Source: Planctomycetota bacterium (GTDB lineage: Bacteria; Planctomycetota; Planctomycetia; Planctomycetales; Planctomycetaceae). From it: a stretch of 64,000 nucleotides of DNA. Of the stretch, positions 19,001 through 28,015 are shown in pieces (positions within the stretch are counted from its first letter, which is position 1; each line of letters opens with the position of its first letter). The notes below the pieces were generated by a model, which did not search any database, was not told the origin of the DNA, and saw only the letters and a list, made by a program, of their open reading frames with translations. The position numbers and the translations under genes were made by a program. The stretch is taken from contig JAEZFD010000023.1 in assembly GCA_023417655.1 (NCBI GenBank), forward strand, positions 1 through 64,000. The letters run 5' to 3'.

Positions 19001-19528
19001 CTCAGGGTGAGTGAATTGATTCTCCGCAATGGCATGGAACGGCATCGGGAACAGAATCAGGGGCCGATTCTCACTCGAGGACGTGAGCTGTTTCGCGACC
19101 TGACCGCTGGGCGATTCGTGGATCTCGTCGCAGATCTGGAGGATCGAAAGCCGGTTCTGTATGGCATTCGTGCAGAGTCTCAGGAACGGGTCGAAGTGAC
19201 CGCCATGAGTGAGGGGACTCAGGATCAGCTGTTCCTGGCTCTGCGACTCGCGAGTGTGGAACACTGGCTCGACCGCCATGATCCCGTCCCGTTTATTGTT
19301 GATGATGTGCTGATGACATTTGATGACGCTCGATCGGTTGCGGCGTTACAGGTGCTGACTCGTCTGGCCGCTCGCACGCAGGTCATTTATTTCACGCATC
19401 ATCAGCATCTGGTCGATTTGGCTCGGCATCATCTTTCGAAATCGGATCTGGTCGTTTGGGAACTGGAGGCGAAGAATGGCGTCACCCAGAACTCACTTTT
19501 CGACTCACGGAATGACGGGAACGATTGA
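15998..19528 (+). CDS. SbcC/YhaN-like AAA ATPase with long coiled coil
   Basis: A 1176-residue SMC/Rad50-like protein starting at GTG 15998 within the overlap with the nuclease gene. Walker A is GQNESGKSS (30-38). The C-terminal lobe has an ABC-signature-like MSEGTQDQLFLALRLA, Walker B FIVDDVLMTFDD and the switch-His segment YFTHHQHLV. Between them, about residues 170-1030, are long Gln/Glu/Arg-rich heptads typical of coiled coil. I see no CxxC zinc hook in the middle, so it resembles YhaN rather than SbcC/Rad50. It should bind DNA and drive the YhaO-like nuclease. The stop overlaps the next ATG by one base (TGATG), tying the third gene in. Confidence 0.92.
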   Translation: MKILSLNLKAYGPFTDQTLEFSPGLTLVYGQNESGKSSSLRAVHDMLFGIPTRSTDNFRHPHKNMRVGGSLQRNDGTSLEFLRRKGNSDTVRRGDDKTVIADAEFEKLMNGCTSELFRTMFGISHETLRRGGREIAAGQGDVGELLFAAGGAADFRQVQQRLNDELKEYWSPRKGKIRDQLKLLQDARKEIRRVSTSAQEWKQQEALLEQARTKEQDLRQRIEQLELSISQRQRFKSALALLPRWEQTIERLKAVETAPRLSADFSARRQQAEKQLSVATRQREDARSAIGAIEFRLSKLEAPDLLLGVSTQIESLVQRIEQFRSALRDRPIRMAELQRADAEAEEILKNLGRSGLGGVQGAVSEDLRVPLTVRRRIQELASQYTGLVEAERNAVRRVKSAEAERASLEQELANLPHGTDGEALRRVLAQCESVVSTGELTRRKSELHQQAEGIEIALAQLSGWSGSLQTLERLAVPALAVVEQQEQEERDCRNQLSEVEKSLRKLSQEILEFEGKLTALDRGGEIPTESSLNEVRSARNQALQAMLQLMSSGSIQPDADEVRQLIVSITAADQLVDRMRRDADLVAQKMLLQDELERRRRQQELDEQRRTDLMTQQQALQEKWILAWSAVGVTPGSPAAMREWLRKQADLLARSETLRQAQSELQLQERSQSLAVRQLLQALEATGVDELSSAKTIEQARALAQSRLEELQSQASAVRTLRDQAETLRKAENVARQDETQARQELNAWRQEWTEQMQRLHLPENTTPNAAVEELDQLKVFFDHKKEAASLQTRVADMTAFISQFEGDLQRVTQALGVEIGDEPVDGIVLNLQKQVRDAALVDDQQKEQRRQLQKLKDKLSESERDCQRAKEMLDALCREAGCSQPGELPAIEQAADERKSLEQVRDTLEESLSQYSGGKSIGEFVSNLKTENVDLLNSGVQADEAELRELRHARDEVVQTMRVEELKLQEMAGGDRAAQLNQEAECLVAEIGDQIRQVAVLRVSELILRNGMERHREQNQGPILTRGRELFRDLTAGRFVDLVADLEDRKPVLYGIRAESQERVEVTAMSEGTQDQLFLALRLASVEHWLDRHDPVPFIVDDVLMTFDDARSVAALQVLTRLAARTQVIYFTHHQHLVDLARHHLSKSDLVVWELEAKNGVTQNSLFDSRNDGND

Positions 19529-20298
19529 TGTTTGGTTGGTTCAAAGATCGCCGCAGGAAGCGCATTCGTGAACAGCCGTTCCCTGAGAAGTGGGAAGCGA
19601 TTCTGAAACAGGAAATCTGGCAGACAGGCCAGATTCCGGAGGAGTTCGACGAGCGCTGGCGGAAGCTGATTCAGGTCTTCGTTGCCGAGAAGAATTTTGA
19701 AGGCTGCAACGGACTGAAGCTGTCAGAGAAGATGAAAGTGATCGTCGCGGCTTATGCCTGTCTGCTGGTCGTTGGACTGCCTGAAGACGAATATTTCAAC
19801 AACGTCCTGTCCATCCTGATCTACCCCAAGAGCTTCGTGGGGAAGGAGACACAGGTTCTCGGCTCAGGTGTTGTGTTAGAGAGTCAGCAGGCCCGAATCG
19901 GGGAAGCGTGGTATCGAGGGCCGGTCGTACTGTCGTGGTCAGATATTTCTGAACTCAGATACCGTGACGATCCCGGCAGGAATGTCGTTCTACATGAGTT
20001 CGCTCACCAGCTCGACATGCTGAACGGTCGGAGTGTCGACGGCACACCGCCGTTGCATTCGCAGGAACTCTGGAACCGATGGTCCGGTGTCGTTCAGGAA
20101 GGGTATGAGGAACTTCTGTCAGCCAGTCGGGCGGGCGAGCCGACGTTTCTTGATACCTACGGTGCCACGAATCGTGCGGAGTTCTTCGCCGTCGCGACCG
20201 AAGCGTTCTTCGAAGACGCCTTCGAGTTCCGGATGCATCACCCGGAACTCTATGAGGTCTTTACTGATTACTACAGGCTTAATCCCGCCAACTGGTAG
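19528..20298 (+). CDS. MtfA-like zinc metallopeptidase (M90)
   Basis: A 256-residue protein of the MtfA (Mlc titration factor A) family. The zinc motif HEFAHQLDMLNG is at about 156-167 (HExxH), and the downstream glutamate region RAEFFAVATEAFFEDA is intact. In enterobacteria MtfA binds the glucose repressor Mlc and has aminopeptidase activity; no Mlc-like gene is visible here, so only the peptidase assignment is carried over. Translation starts at ATG 19528, sharing one base with the ATPase stop (TGATG). The gene is therefore the third member of a nuclease-ATPase-peptidase operon, an association I cannot explain from known biology. Cytosolic, no signal peptide. Confidence 0.92.
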   Translation: MFGWFKDRRRKRIREQPFPEKWEAILKQEIWQTGQIPEEFDERWRKLIQVFVAEKNFEGCNGLKLSEKMKVIVAAYACLLVVGLPEDEYFNNVLSILIYPKSFVGKETQVLGSGVVLESQQARIGEAWYRGPVVLSWSDISELRYRDDPGRNVVLHEFAHQLDMLNGRSVDGTPPLHSQELWNRWSGVVQEGYEELLSASRAGEPTFLDTYGATNRAEFFAVATEAFFEDAFEFRMHHPELYEVFTDYYRLNPANW

Positions 20299-20315
20299 AC
20301 CTTGGCCGCGAACGG

Positions 20316-20756
20316 CTATTTCTTCTGCAGTTCGAAATCAAAAGTGTTCTGCCCCGGCATCACTTCGACCTGAAGCGTCGTTGCCGTGTTGTACTTCGCA
20401 GGCACGATTTCTTTCACCGGCTTCCGTTTTGACTGGTCAAAGTCATCGCCTTCGTTTTCAAGGCTCTCTTCGCTCTCGCTCAGGCTCGTGATTGAAACCG
20501 AGTTTCGCCCGGTTTTGCAGCCGGGTTCGTTACGAATGTAGGTCAGCTGATAGACACCGTTCTGGTCCGTCTTACCGACAGCTGGGCGGCCGATGTCTGG
20601 CATGAATGTTACCGTAGCGTCAGCCAGCGGCTGTCCCTCGAAGAGGATCTTGCCGGAGACCAGTCCGAGCTGTGGCCGATCGCTTGAACCGCCGAAGCAG
20701 CCTGAGATTGCCAGGCAGAGGAAAATGCAGCAGACTTTTGAATTGGGATTCATCAT
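20316..20756 (-). CDS. Small lipoprotein with carboxypeptidase-regulatory-like fold
   Basis: A 146-residue predicted lipoprotein. The signal peptide ends in the lipobox AISGC (Cys 20), so it should be lipidated and membrane-anchored. The mature part begins with a beta-sandwich signature of transthyretin/carboxypeptidase-regulatory domains: VSGKILFEGQPLADATVTFMP and KTDQNGVYQLTY. An acidic stretch (SESEESLENEGDD) follows. Proteins of this kind commonly follow DUF1559 genes in planctomycetes, as here (101 bases downstream, same strand). The ATG at 20756 is chosen since it gives the signal peptide directly; the frame extends 20 codons upstream. Function unknown. Confidence 0.8.
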   Translation of the reverse strand: MMNPNSKVCCIFLCLAISGCFGGSSDRPQLGLVSGKILFEGQPLADATVTFMPDIGRPAVGKTDQNGVYQLTYIRNEPGCKTGRNSVSITSLSESEESLENEGDDFDQSKRKPVKEIVPAKYNTATTLQVEVMPGQNTFDFELQKK

Positions 20757-20857
20757 GACAGTGAATTGAAATCGAATTGATGGCCCCAGTGCGGGGCAGG
20801 GGCTTTTGTGTTCCAAAGAGAAAGAACTGTGTCAGACACTCAACTGTGCAAGCTGCT

Positions 20858-21802
<945 letters not shown>

Positions 21803-22218
21803 GATCGCTTTTCCTCGTAATGATTCGGGAGAATCGGAATGACAGAGACGTCGCGCTCGATGGTGTGAATCCAGATCGGGCGGCGATGATGTTTGAATGA
21901 TGTGAAGCCGTGACGGGCAGCATTGCTCAAGTCCCTGGCTTCAACGTGACGCGATCTTGTCAGGTCTCTGTGAAGCGGAAATGAAGGAGAAGTGAAAAGG
22001 CAGAGAGGATTGGAGAAATCTGCGGCAAAGACGGGAACTCAACGCCACGCTCAGGGGGGCGAGCGGAGTCTCCACAATCTCGATCGGAATGCGACTCTCT
22101 GTCAGAGTGAGTCAGCGTCAGTGTTCCGTTGAGTCGGTGAGCGGCAGTCAGGGACTGACGCACCGGGAACGGCGGCCGACGTTATAAGCTCTAAGTGGCG
22201 AATTGAAGGATTCAATGC
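21803..22218. other. 416-base intergenic region without a gene
   Basis: This is the space upstream of the DUF1559 gene and downstream of the leftward EF-G-like gene. It must hold the DUF1559 promoter on the minus strand, but I see no convincing -35/-10 pair. A small GTCAG-GGA-CTGAC hairpin near 22148-22160 follows the EF-G-like gene without a T-run. Confidence 0.5.
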
Positions 22219-24357
22219 TCAGGTGGCATGGCCATTCCCGGATGATTTGCCATTCCCGTTGGAATCCTGCTGATGAGCGGCAATGATCTTCGATTGCTCC
22301 TGCGGAGGGACCGGTTCGTACCCCGCCGGTTCCATTGAGAATGAGCCCTGTCCAGCGGTCATACTCGAAAGCGATCGAGCATACGTCATCATTTCCGAGA
22401 GCGGGACTCGAGCTGAAATGATGGTGAACCCACCGGCTTGCTCGGACATGCCCTCCATGCGTCCGCGGCGGGAATTCAGATCGCCAGTGATCTCACCGAT
22501 CCGGGATGTCGGAACAGTGATTTCCACCTGAGCAATCGGTTCCAGCAGGGCAGGGCGGGCCTGTACAAAGATCTCTTTCAGGCAGTGGCTCGCTGCGAGT
22601 TTGAAAGCCATTTCGTTGCTGTCGACGGGATGGTCTTTGCCGAAGAACAGTTCGACCACAATGTCTTGAATCTGGCAGCCTGCGACGACGCCATGAGTCA
22701 TGCGTTCCACAACCCCTTTCTCCACTGCAGGGATAAACTGGTTAGGAACAGAGCCGCCGCTGACGCGGTCTACGAAACATGAGTTGAGCACCGGGTCGTA
22801 GTGGTAGGATCGCAGGTTCGGGAAGTTCTCCTTTGTGAAATAGCTCTGTGGATCGACGCCCTGTGGACAAGGAGACAGACGCAGGTGAACTTCAGCGAAC
22901 TGACCGGATCCGCCTGACTGTTTCTTGTGGCGATAGCTTCCTTCAGCCGTTCCCTGAACTGTTTCACGATAGGGAACTTTTGGGCGATGCGTGATGATGT
23001 CGACTTTGTCTCGCTGATGCAGACGGTTCTGAATGAGTTGCAGGTGCAGTTCGCTCATTCCTTCCATCACGATTTCATGGGTCTGCTCCTCGCGATGCAC
23101 TCGGAATGTCGGATCTTCATCCTGAATGCGATTGAGCGCCGTCGAAATGCGTGCCTGATCTGATCGGCTTTTGGGTTCGACTGCGACGCCGATCATCGGA
23201 CGTGGGAACCGCAGTGGTGGAAGAGTGATTTCGTCTGAACCGTCAGAGAGGACATCGCCGGTATGCAAGTCTTCGAGTCGTGTGATTGCGACGAGGTCTC
23301 CGGCGATCGCTTCGTCAATCGGTTGGTAATGTCCCCCCTGAACGTCGGCCAGATGGTGGATGCGGATACTACGGTCGGTCCCCACGAGATGGACCTGCGA
23401 TTCCTTCTTCAGCACGCCGGAGTAGATCCGCACATAGCTCACTTTCGACAGGAAAGGATCGTTCCGGGTTTTAATCACCTGAGCGACAAGTGGAGCGTTC
23501 GGGTCGGCATCGTATTCAACATCCTCCCCATTCTGGAGGACGTGATGCCGTAGCTGATGGGGATTGGGCGCATATCGCGCGAGAGCGTCCATCAGTTCTG
23601 CAACTCCGACATCCGACTTGACGGCGGTGCAGAAGACCGGAATCAGCGTCCCTCGTACGATGGCGGTCACAATTGCCGCATCCAGTTCCTCTTGAGTGAA
23701 CCATTCGCCCTCCAGATAGCGGATCATCCATTCATCGTCAGCCTCAGCGATGGCGTCCAGTAACTGCTGACGTGCGAGGGAGACGTCGACTGCGGCGTCG
23801 GTCGGGATCGGACTGGGGGGCGTGAGTGTTTCAATGACTCCATGGAGTTGGGCACCCGTGCCCAGTGGAATCGTCATGAATGCACAGCCTGTACCGAATT
23901 GCTCACGGAGGTCCATCATGACCCCGGAGAGTTCCACGTGCTCTGAATCACATTTATTCAGAACGATCCAACGGGCGAGCTGCTGTTCGGTCGCCTCACG
24001 GAATGCCCGGCGTGCGTCGTTTTCGATTCCTTGTGCCGCATTGACAGTAATGACGACTGTTTCTGCCGCCCGGAATGCACCAGCCAACTGCCCCGCGAAG
24101 TCCGGCATGCCAGGGGCATCAATCAGATTGAGTCGGGCTCCCTGATGTTCAAGGTGGCAAAGATGGGATGTGATCGAGTGGTGCCGTTGTTTCTCGTCTT
24201 CGTCGATGTCCAGCAGGCTTGTCCCTTCGTCGGGCGATCCGATACGACGGGTGACTCCGGCCTTGTAGAGCATCAGATCGGCGAGTGAAGTCTTCCCGGT
24301 GGCACCGTGCCCCACAAACACAATGTTGCGCAGACTGTCTACTTGATGTGTGGTCAT
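22219..24357 (-). CDS. Elongation-factor-G-like GTPase with altered G motifs
   Basis: A 712-residue translation-factor GTPase with all five EF-G domains by length. G1 is GHGATGKTS (17-25) and G4 is NKCD (134-137). The switch II motif reads DAPGM (80-84) instead of DTPGH, so the catalytic His of canonical EF-G is Met, and the switch I end reads QRHHSI rather than RGITI. These changes match EF-G-like paralogues (FusA2/EF-G2 type), not the housekeeping factor. The C-terminus has a short low-complexity tail of Gln, Asn, Ser and Gly. AGGGGG six bases before the ATG is a strong ribosome site. No ribosomal-protein genes are nearby, which also argues against the main fusA. Role in translation unknown. 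Confidence 0.9.
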   Translation of the reverse strand: MTTHQVDSLRNIVFVGHGATGKTSLADLMLYKAGVTRRIGSPDEGTSLLDIDEDEKQRHHSITSHLCHLEHQGARLNLIDAPGMPDFAGQLAGAFRAAETVVITVNAAQGIENDARRAFREATEQQLARWIVLNKCDSEHVELSGVMMDLREQFGTGCAFMTIPLGTGAQLHGVIETLTPPSPIPTDAAVDVSLARQQLLDAIAEADDEWMIRYLEGEWFTQEELDAAIVTAIVRGTLIPVFCTAVKSDVGVAELMDALARYAPNPHQLRHHVLQNGEDVEYDADPNAPLVAQVIKTRNDPFLSKVSYVRIYSGVLKKESQVHLVGTDRSIRIHHLADVQGGHYQPIDEAIAGDLVAITRLEDLHTGDVLSDGSDEITLPPLRFPRPMIGVAVEPKSRSDQARISTALNRIQDEDPTFRVHREEQTHEIVMEGMSELHLQLIQNRLHQRDKVDIITHRPKVPYRETVQGTAEGSYRHKKQSGGSGQFAEVHLRLSPCPQGVDPQSYFTKENFPNLRSYHYDPVLNSCFVDRVSGGSVPNQFIPAVEKGVVERMTHGVVAGCQIQDIVVELFFGKDHPVDSNEMAFKLAASHCLKEIFVQARPALLEPIAQVEITVPTSRIGEITGDLNSRRGRMEGMSEQAGGFTIISARVPLSEMMTYARSLSSMTAGQGSFSMEPAGYEPVPPQEQSKIIAAHQQDSNGNGKSSGNGHAT

Positions 24358-24988
24358 GCTTTTCCCCCTGACTTGAATGGTGGAAGCCCGTGCAGAATCG
24401 AATGCGTGAGCAGATTGAGCGAGTGTGGCCCGGGGGAGCTCGAGAGTGCCGCCTGGCTTCCCGGAAGACGTCCAGAAACAATTTCCGCGGGAACAGGTTG
24501 AGCGTCACCAGACCTGCGGGAAATTCGGGGGTGTCGGCCGCTTGAGGCATGGCAGCGCTTCCCGTTGTGCGTCAACCTCACAGAGAAGGGACGCGCCAAT
24601 CCAATTTCTCACATTCCTGATAAGCCGTCCAGATGAGGTTTGTGACGGGACAGGAGAAATTGCGGAAATAGAATGACCCTGCCTGGGAGGAACAGGCTGC
24701 CAAAAACTTGCAGAGGTTCTGACTTCCCATTTCCACGTCGATTGACAAAATCTCCCGGTATCAGGACTCGCGTTTCGAAATCTCCTTCGACAGAATGAAG
24801 TTTCACTCCCTGCGAGAATTTTTGAGCTGATGCTGAGACGTTACGGGATCGGGAGAGTTTCCTCGCCCCACTCTGCCCCCGGGCGTTCGCATCGGCATTT
24901 CGACCCTTTTCCCCCGGATCTCTGGCTCGGTTCTGCCCGGGACTGGTGATCTGCTGATTTCCTTTGATGGAATGAAAAGCCGTCCGTT
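24358..24988. other. 631-base divergent intergenic region
   Basis: This is the long gap between the leftward EF-G-like gene and glgC. It must contain both promoters. A TTGACA at 24742-24747 has no good -10 at the right distance. Short open frames here lack ribosome sites and protein-like composition. No RNA gene or repeat recognised. Confidence 0.5.
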
Positions 24989-26296
24989 ATGAACAATATT
25001 ATCTGCTTTATTCTTGGAGGCGGCAAAGGGACCCGCTTGATGCCGCTGACGGCAGAACGGTCCAAGCCAGCAGTGCCTCTCGCTGGCAAATACCGGCTGA
25101 TTGACATCCCGATTTCGAATTGCATCAACAGCGATCTGCGGCGCATCTATCTGTTGACGCAGTTCAACTCTGTCAGTTTGCACCGACATATTCGCCAGAC
25201 TTACGTTTTTGATCAGTTCAATGGCGGCTTTGTCGAGATCCTCGCCGCGGAACAGACCAATGAGTCGCTGGACTGGTACCAGGGGACTGCCGATGCCGTG
25301 CGAAAGCAACTGCGATATCTGCAGCAGCCCGGCGTCGATTATGTTCTGATCCTTTCTGGCGATCAGCTCTATCGGATGGACTACCAGAAGATGCTGGAGA
25401 CTCACCTGAAGCACAAAGCTGAGGTGACCATTGCAGCATTGCCGATCGGGCCAGAGAAGGCCGCTGATTTCGGGATCATGCGGCTGAGTGAAACCGGACG
25501 GGTGGAAGGCTTTCTGGAAAAGCCGAAGACGACCAAGGAACTCCAGCAGTTCTATACCGACCGCGAATGGATTGAATCGCAGGGAATTCCCTGTGACGGA
25601 CGCAACTATCTCGCCAGTATGGGGATTTACCTGTTCAATCGGGACGTGCTGGTTGATCTTCTGCAGAAGACAACTTACCACGACTTCGGAAAAGAGGTCT
25701 TCCCGACATCGATCCGCGCCAAGCACGTGCAGACGCACCTGTTCGATGGGTATTGGGAAGATATCGGGACGATCAAGGCGTTCTATGAGTGCAATCTCGA
25801 GCTGGCCTCTGAGAGCCCGCCATTCGAGATGAACATCCCCGGTGCCCCGATCTTTACACGCCCCCGTTACCTGCCACCGTCACGGTTCGGCGGCGTCTCG
25901 ATGCAGGCGTCTCTGATTTCCGACGGCTGTTCGATCGGCAGCGGAGTGACAATCGACGGATCAGTAATCGGTTTGCGAAGTGTGATCGGTAATAAGGTCA
26001 CGGTGCGAAAATGCGTCGTGATGGGAGCCGACTATTTCGACGCAGATCCGCATGCTGTCCGCAACAATGAAGGCGATCCTCCACTGGGAATTGGAGCGGG
26101 CTCAGTCATTGAAGGTGCGATCGTCGATAAGAACTGCCGGATCGGCAAGAACGTCGTCGTAAAACTGGCAGACAAGAATCCGATTGATGGCTGCTGCGGT
26201 CCCATTTTTGTTCGGGATGGTGTGATCATCATTCCGAAACACACGGTGCTGCCAGATGGCTGGAAGATGGGAAAAATCGAGTCCTGTCAGTTTTAG
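24989..26296 (+). CDS. glgC: Glucose-1-phosphate adenylyltransferase
   Basis: A 435-residue ADP-glucose pyrophosphorylase, which makes ADP-glucose from ATP and glucose-1-phosphate for glycogen synthesis. The N-terminal nucleotidyltransferase domain shows ILGGGKGTRLMPLT, SKPAVPLAGKYRLIDIPISN and GTADAVRKQLRY. The middle has GFLEKPKT and YLFNRDVL. The C-terminal third is a left-handed beta-helix (SDGCSIGSGVTIDGSVIGLR and similar hexapeptide turns), the regulatory domain. Full length for the family. The gene is alone, 631 bases from the divergent EF-G-like gene, and ends about 90 bases before a strong intrinsic terminator. No other glycogen gene is in the window. Confidence 0.97.
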   Translation: MNNIICFILGGGKGTRLMPLTAERSKPAVPLAGKYRLIDIPISNCINSDLRRIYLLTQFNSVSLHRHIRQTYVFDQFNGGFVEILAAEQTNESLDWYQGTADAVRKQLRYLQQPGVDYVLILSGDQLYRMDYQKMLETHLKHKAEVTIAALPIGPEKAADFGIMRLSETGRVEGFLEKPKTTKELQQFYTDREWIESQGIPCDGRNYLASMGIYLFNRDVLVDLLQKTTYHDFGKEVFPTSIRAKHVQTHLFDGYWEDIGTIKAFYECNLELASESPPFEMNIPGAPIFTRPRYLPPSRFGGVSMQASLISDGCSIGSGVTIDGSVIGLRSVIGNKVTVRKCVVMGADYFDADPHAVRNNEGDPPLGIGAGSVIEGAIVDKNCRIGKNVVVKLADKNPIDGCCGPIFVRDGVIIIPKHTVLPDGWKMGKIESCQF

Positions 26297-26386
26297 AGCG
26301 ACTGAGCTCTCCGCAATTCCCCCGCGAGCGTGCGTCTCTTGGTTGATTCTGGAGTGCACTCAAGGGTTTAAGAAAAGTGTCTTGTT

Positions 26387-26427
26387 AAAATGGCAGGCAA
26401 AACCCGTTAGGTTTGCCTGCCATTTTT
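26387..26427 (+). terminator. Intrinsic terminator of glgC
   Basis: A perfect 15-bp stem (26387-26401 with 26412-26426; GGCAGGC core flanked by A and T runs) around a 10-base loop, with T-runs continuing on the plus strand. It is nearly symmetric, so it may stop transcription in both directions. The remainder up to 26806 shows nothing recognisable. Confidence 0.9.
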
Positions 26428-26806
26428 GTTTTCCGAGCGAAGAAAACACGGAGAGAACTCAGACTCCTGCAGGATCCGGCCTGACAGCTTCTCAGGTCGG
26501 GTCTGTTCTCCATTTCGCTCCAGCGATAAACTCAATTCAGGCGTATTCTGTTGTGACGATGTTTTGATACTCAGGGATCTGTGATCCGGTCTGCTCGCAA
26601 GGTCGGCAAAATTCAAAAGGTTTTGATCCGCTTCGGGCCGAATAGAGTTAATTCGTTCTGAGGGATGCGTTTTAAATAATTCCGGGTGAGCTCTGCGAGG
26701 TCGCAGAATCGAAAAGAAGCCAGTTCTCTTTCTGATGAGTATAGTGGGAATCGTCTTGCCTCTGATGTGAGCTCTCGTTCTTTGAAGCACTGTTGATGCA
26801 GGTGTT

Positions 26807-28015
26807 ATGAGCGGTTGGTTTTCCAAAGCGAAGCAGGGGCTCTCGCACCCGAACCCGGAGGCGCCACAACCGTTTCAGGTCTCCTGCGAATGCGGACAGT
26901 CGCATTCTGGACTGCGTCGTCGGCGCCATCAGCGGCTCGTGTGCAAGTCATGCGGGCGCGCTTTGTTCATTCTCCCGATCGACGTCTATCCCCCACCTCG
27001 CGGAACAACTCCTGCGAAACCGAAAGCGAAATCGGTCGATCCACAGGAACCAAAGAGTCAGTCGGTCGCCGCACTGCGGAAACGGAGTCATGGAAAGCGA
27101 TCATCGGATGAAATCCAGCAGGCCCCCAAGGTGCTGCCGGAACTCGAGCCGGTTGGTAAGTCGTTCGTCCTGAAACAGGAGATCGACGCCGGGAAGGCTC
27201 AATCGCAGCCCGGGAAGCTTCGCCGCGACGCACTGCAGAGTCGACGAACCCCTGCCGTCTGGAACGCCATCCGCTGGATCGGCGTTGTGGCGTGCCTGCT
27301 CGTGCTGGTCACTGGCTACTGGATGTTTCGGCAGAGTCAGATTTCAGCGGCAATCAAGACTGTCAAGATAAACGGCGAGAAGGGGCTGGCTCTTATCGAT
27401 CAAGGGGAGTGGGCAGCGGCAAGCGAGATGCTGCAGCCCGTTCATCGGGCTCTCAATCTGTTAAACAGAACGGATGCTGAAGCTCAGTCATTGCGGCAAT
27501 ATGCTTTTGAAGTGCGGACTCTGACGACGCTTTGCTTCGATCCCCTGCAGCAGGTGTTCGACATGGCCGGGACCGAAACCGTCGACTTGAAACTGAAGGC
27601 ACTGCAGCGCGGTCTTTTCAGTCAGGTTTATCGGGGACAGTCGGTCGTCTTTGAGGGGAAGGTCCGTGACGTCACCCCGGCAAAGGCGTCCCGTCGCACA
27701 TTTGAATTTGAGCTCCCTCCCGGTCTGGCGAATGACGAGAAATCGCCAGTGATTCTTCTCGAATCTCCGCTGTTTGATCGCCTGGTTCCAAAAGGAGGCG
27801 AAGCGGTGTCTATCTTCGCAGGGCAGATCGCAGGGGTAAAGCGGGACGTCGAGCAGGGTCGATGGGTCCTGCAGTTGGAACCGGATTCTGTTTTTCTCTG
27901 GACGCACCTCAACACTCTCAGGGCGGCTGGTTTTGAATCCGCAACACCTGAACAGGACAGGGGCGTCGCACAGCAACTCAGCCTGCAGGCAAAGCTCGTC
28001 GGAGAAACTCAATGA
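26807..28015 (+). CDS. Zinc-ribbon single-pass membrane protein, unknown function
   Basis: A 402-residue protein I do not recognise by name. The N-terminus has four cysteines in zinc-ribbon spacing (CEC at 27-29 and CKSC at 46-49). A basic, Pro/Lys-rich, disordered stretch follows (about 60-150), then one membrane helix (157-174, IGVVACLLVLVTGYWMF) and a C-terminal domain of about 225 residues, presumably outside the membrane. That domain starts with a helical pair (LIDQGEWAAASEMLQPVHRAL) and continues as a beta-rich part. The stop overlaps the start of the next gene by four bases, so both proteins likely work together at the envelope. AGGTG lies just before the ATG. Confidence 0.75.
   Translation: MSGWFSKAKQGLSHPNPEAPQPFQVSCECGQSHSGLRRRRHQRLVCKSCGRALFILPIDVYPPPRGTTPAKPKAKSVDPQEPKSQSVAALRKRSHGKRSSDEIQQAPKVLPELEPVGKSFVLKQEIDAGKAQSQPGKLRRDALQSRRTPAVWNAIRWIGVVACLLVLVTGYWMFRQSQISAAIKTVKINGEKGLALIDQGEWAAASEMLQPVHRALNLLNRTDAEAQSLRQYAFEVRTLTTLCFDPLQQVFDMAGTETVDLKLKALQRGLFSQVYRGQSVVFEGKVRDVTPAKASRRTFEFELPPGLANDEKSPVILLESPLFDRLVPKGGEAVSIFAGQIAGVKRDVEQGRWVLQLEPDSVFLWTHLNTLRAAGFESATPEQDRGVAQQLSLQAKLVGETQ

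Noticed and set aside
24742..24770. TTGACA element upstream of glgC as a promoter
   Set aside because: No acceptable -10 sequence at 16-18 bases distance.
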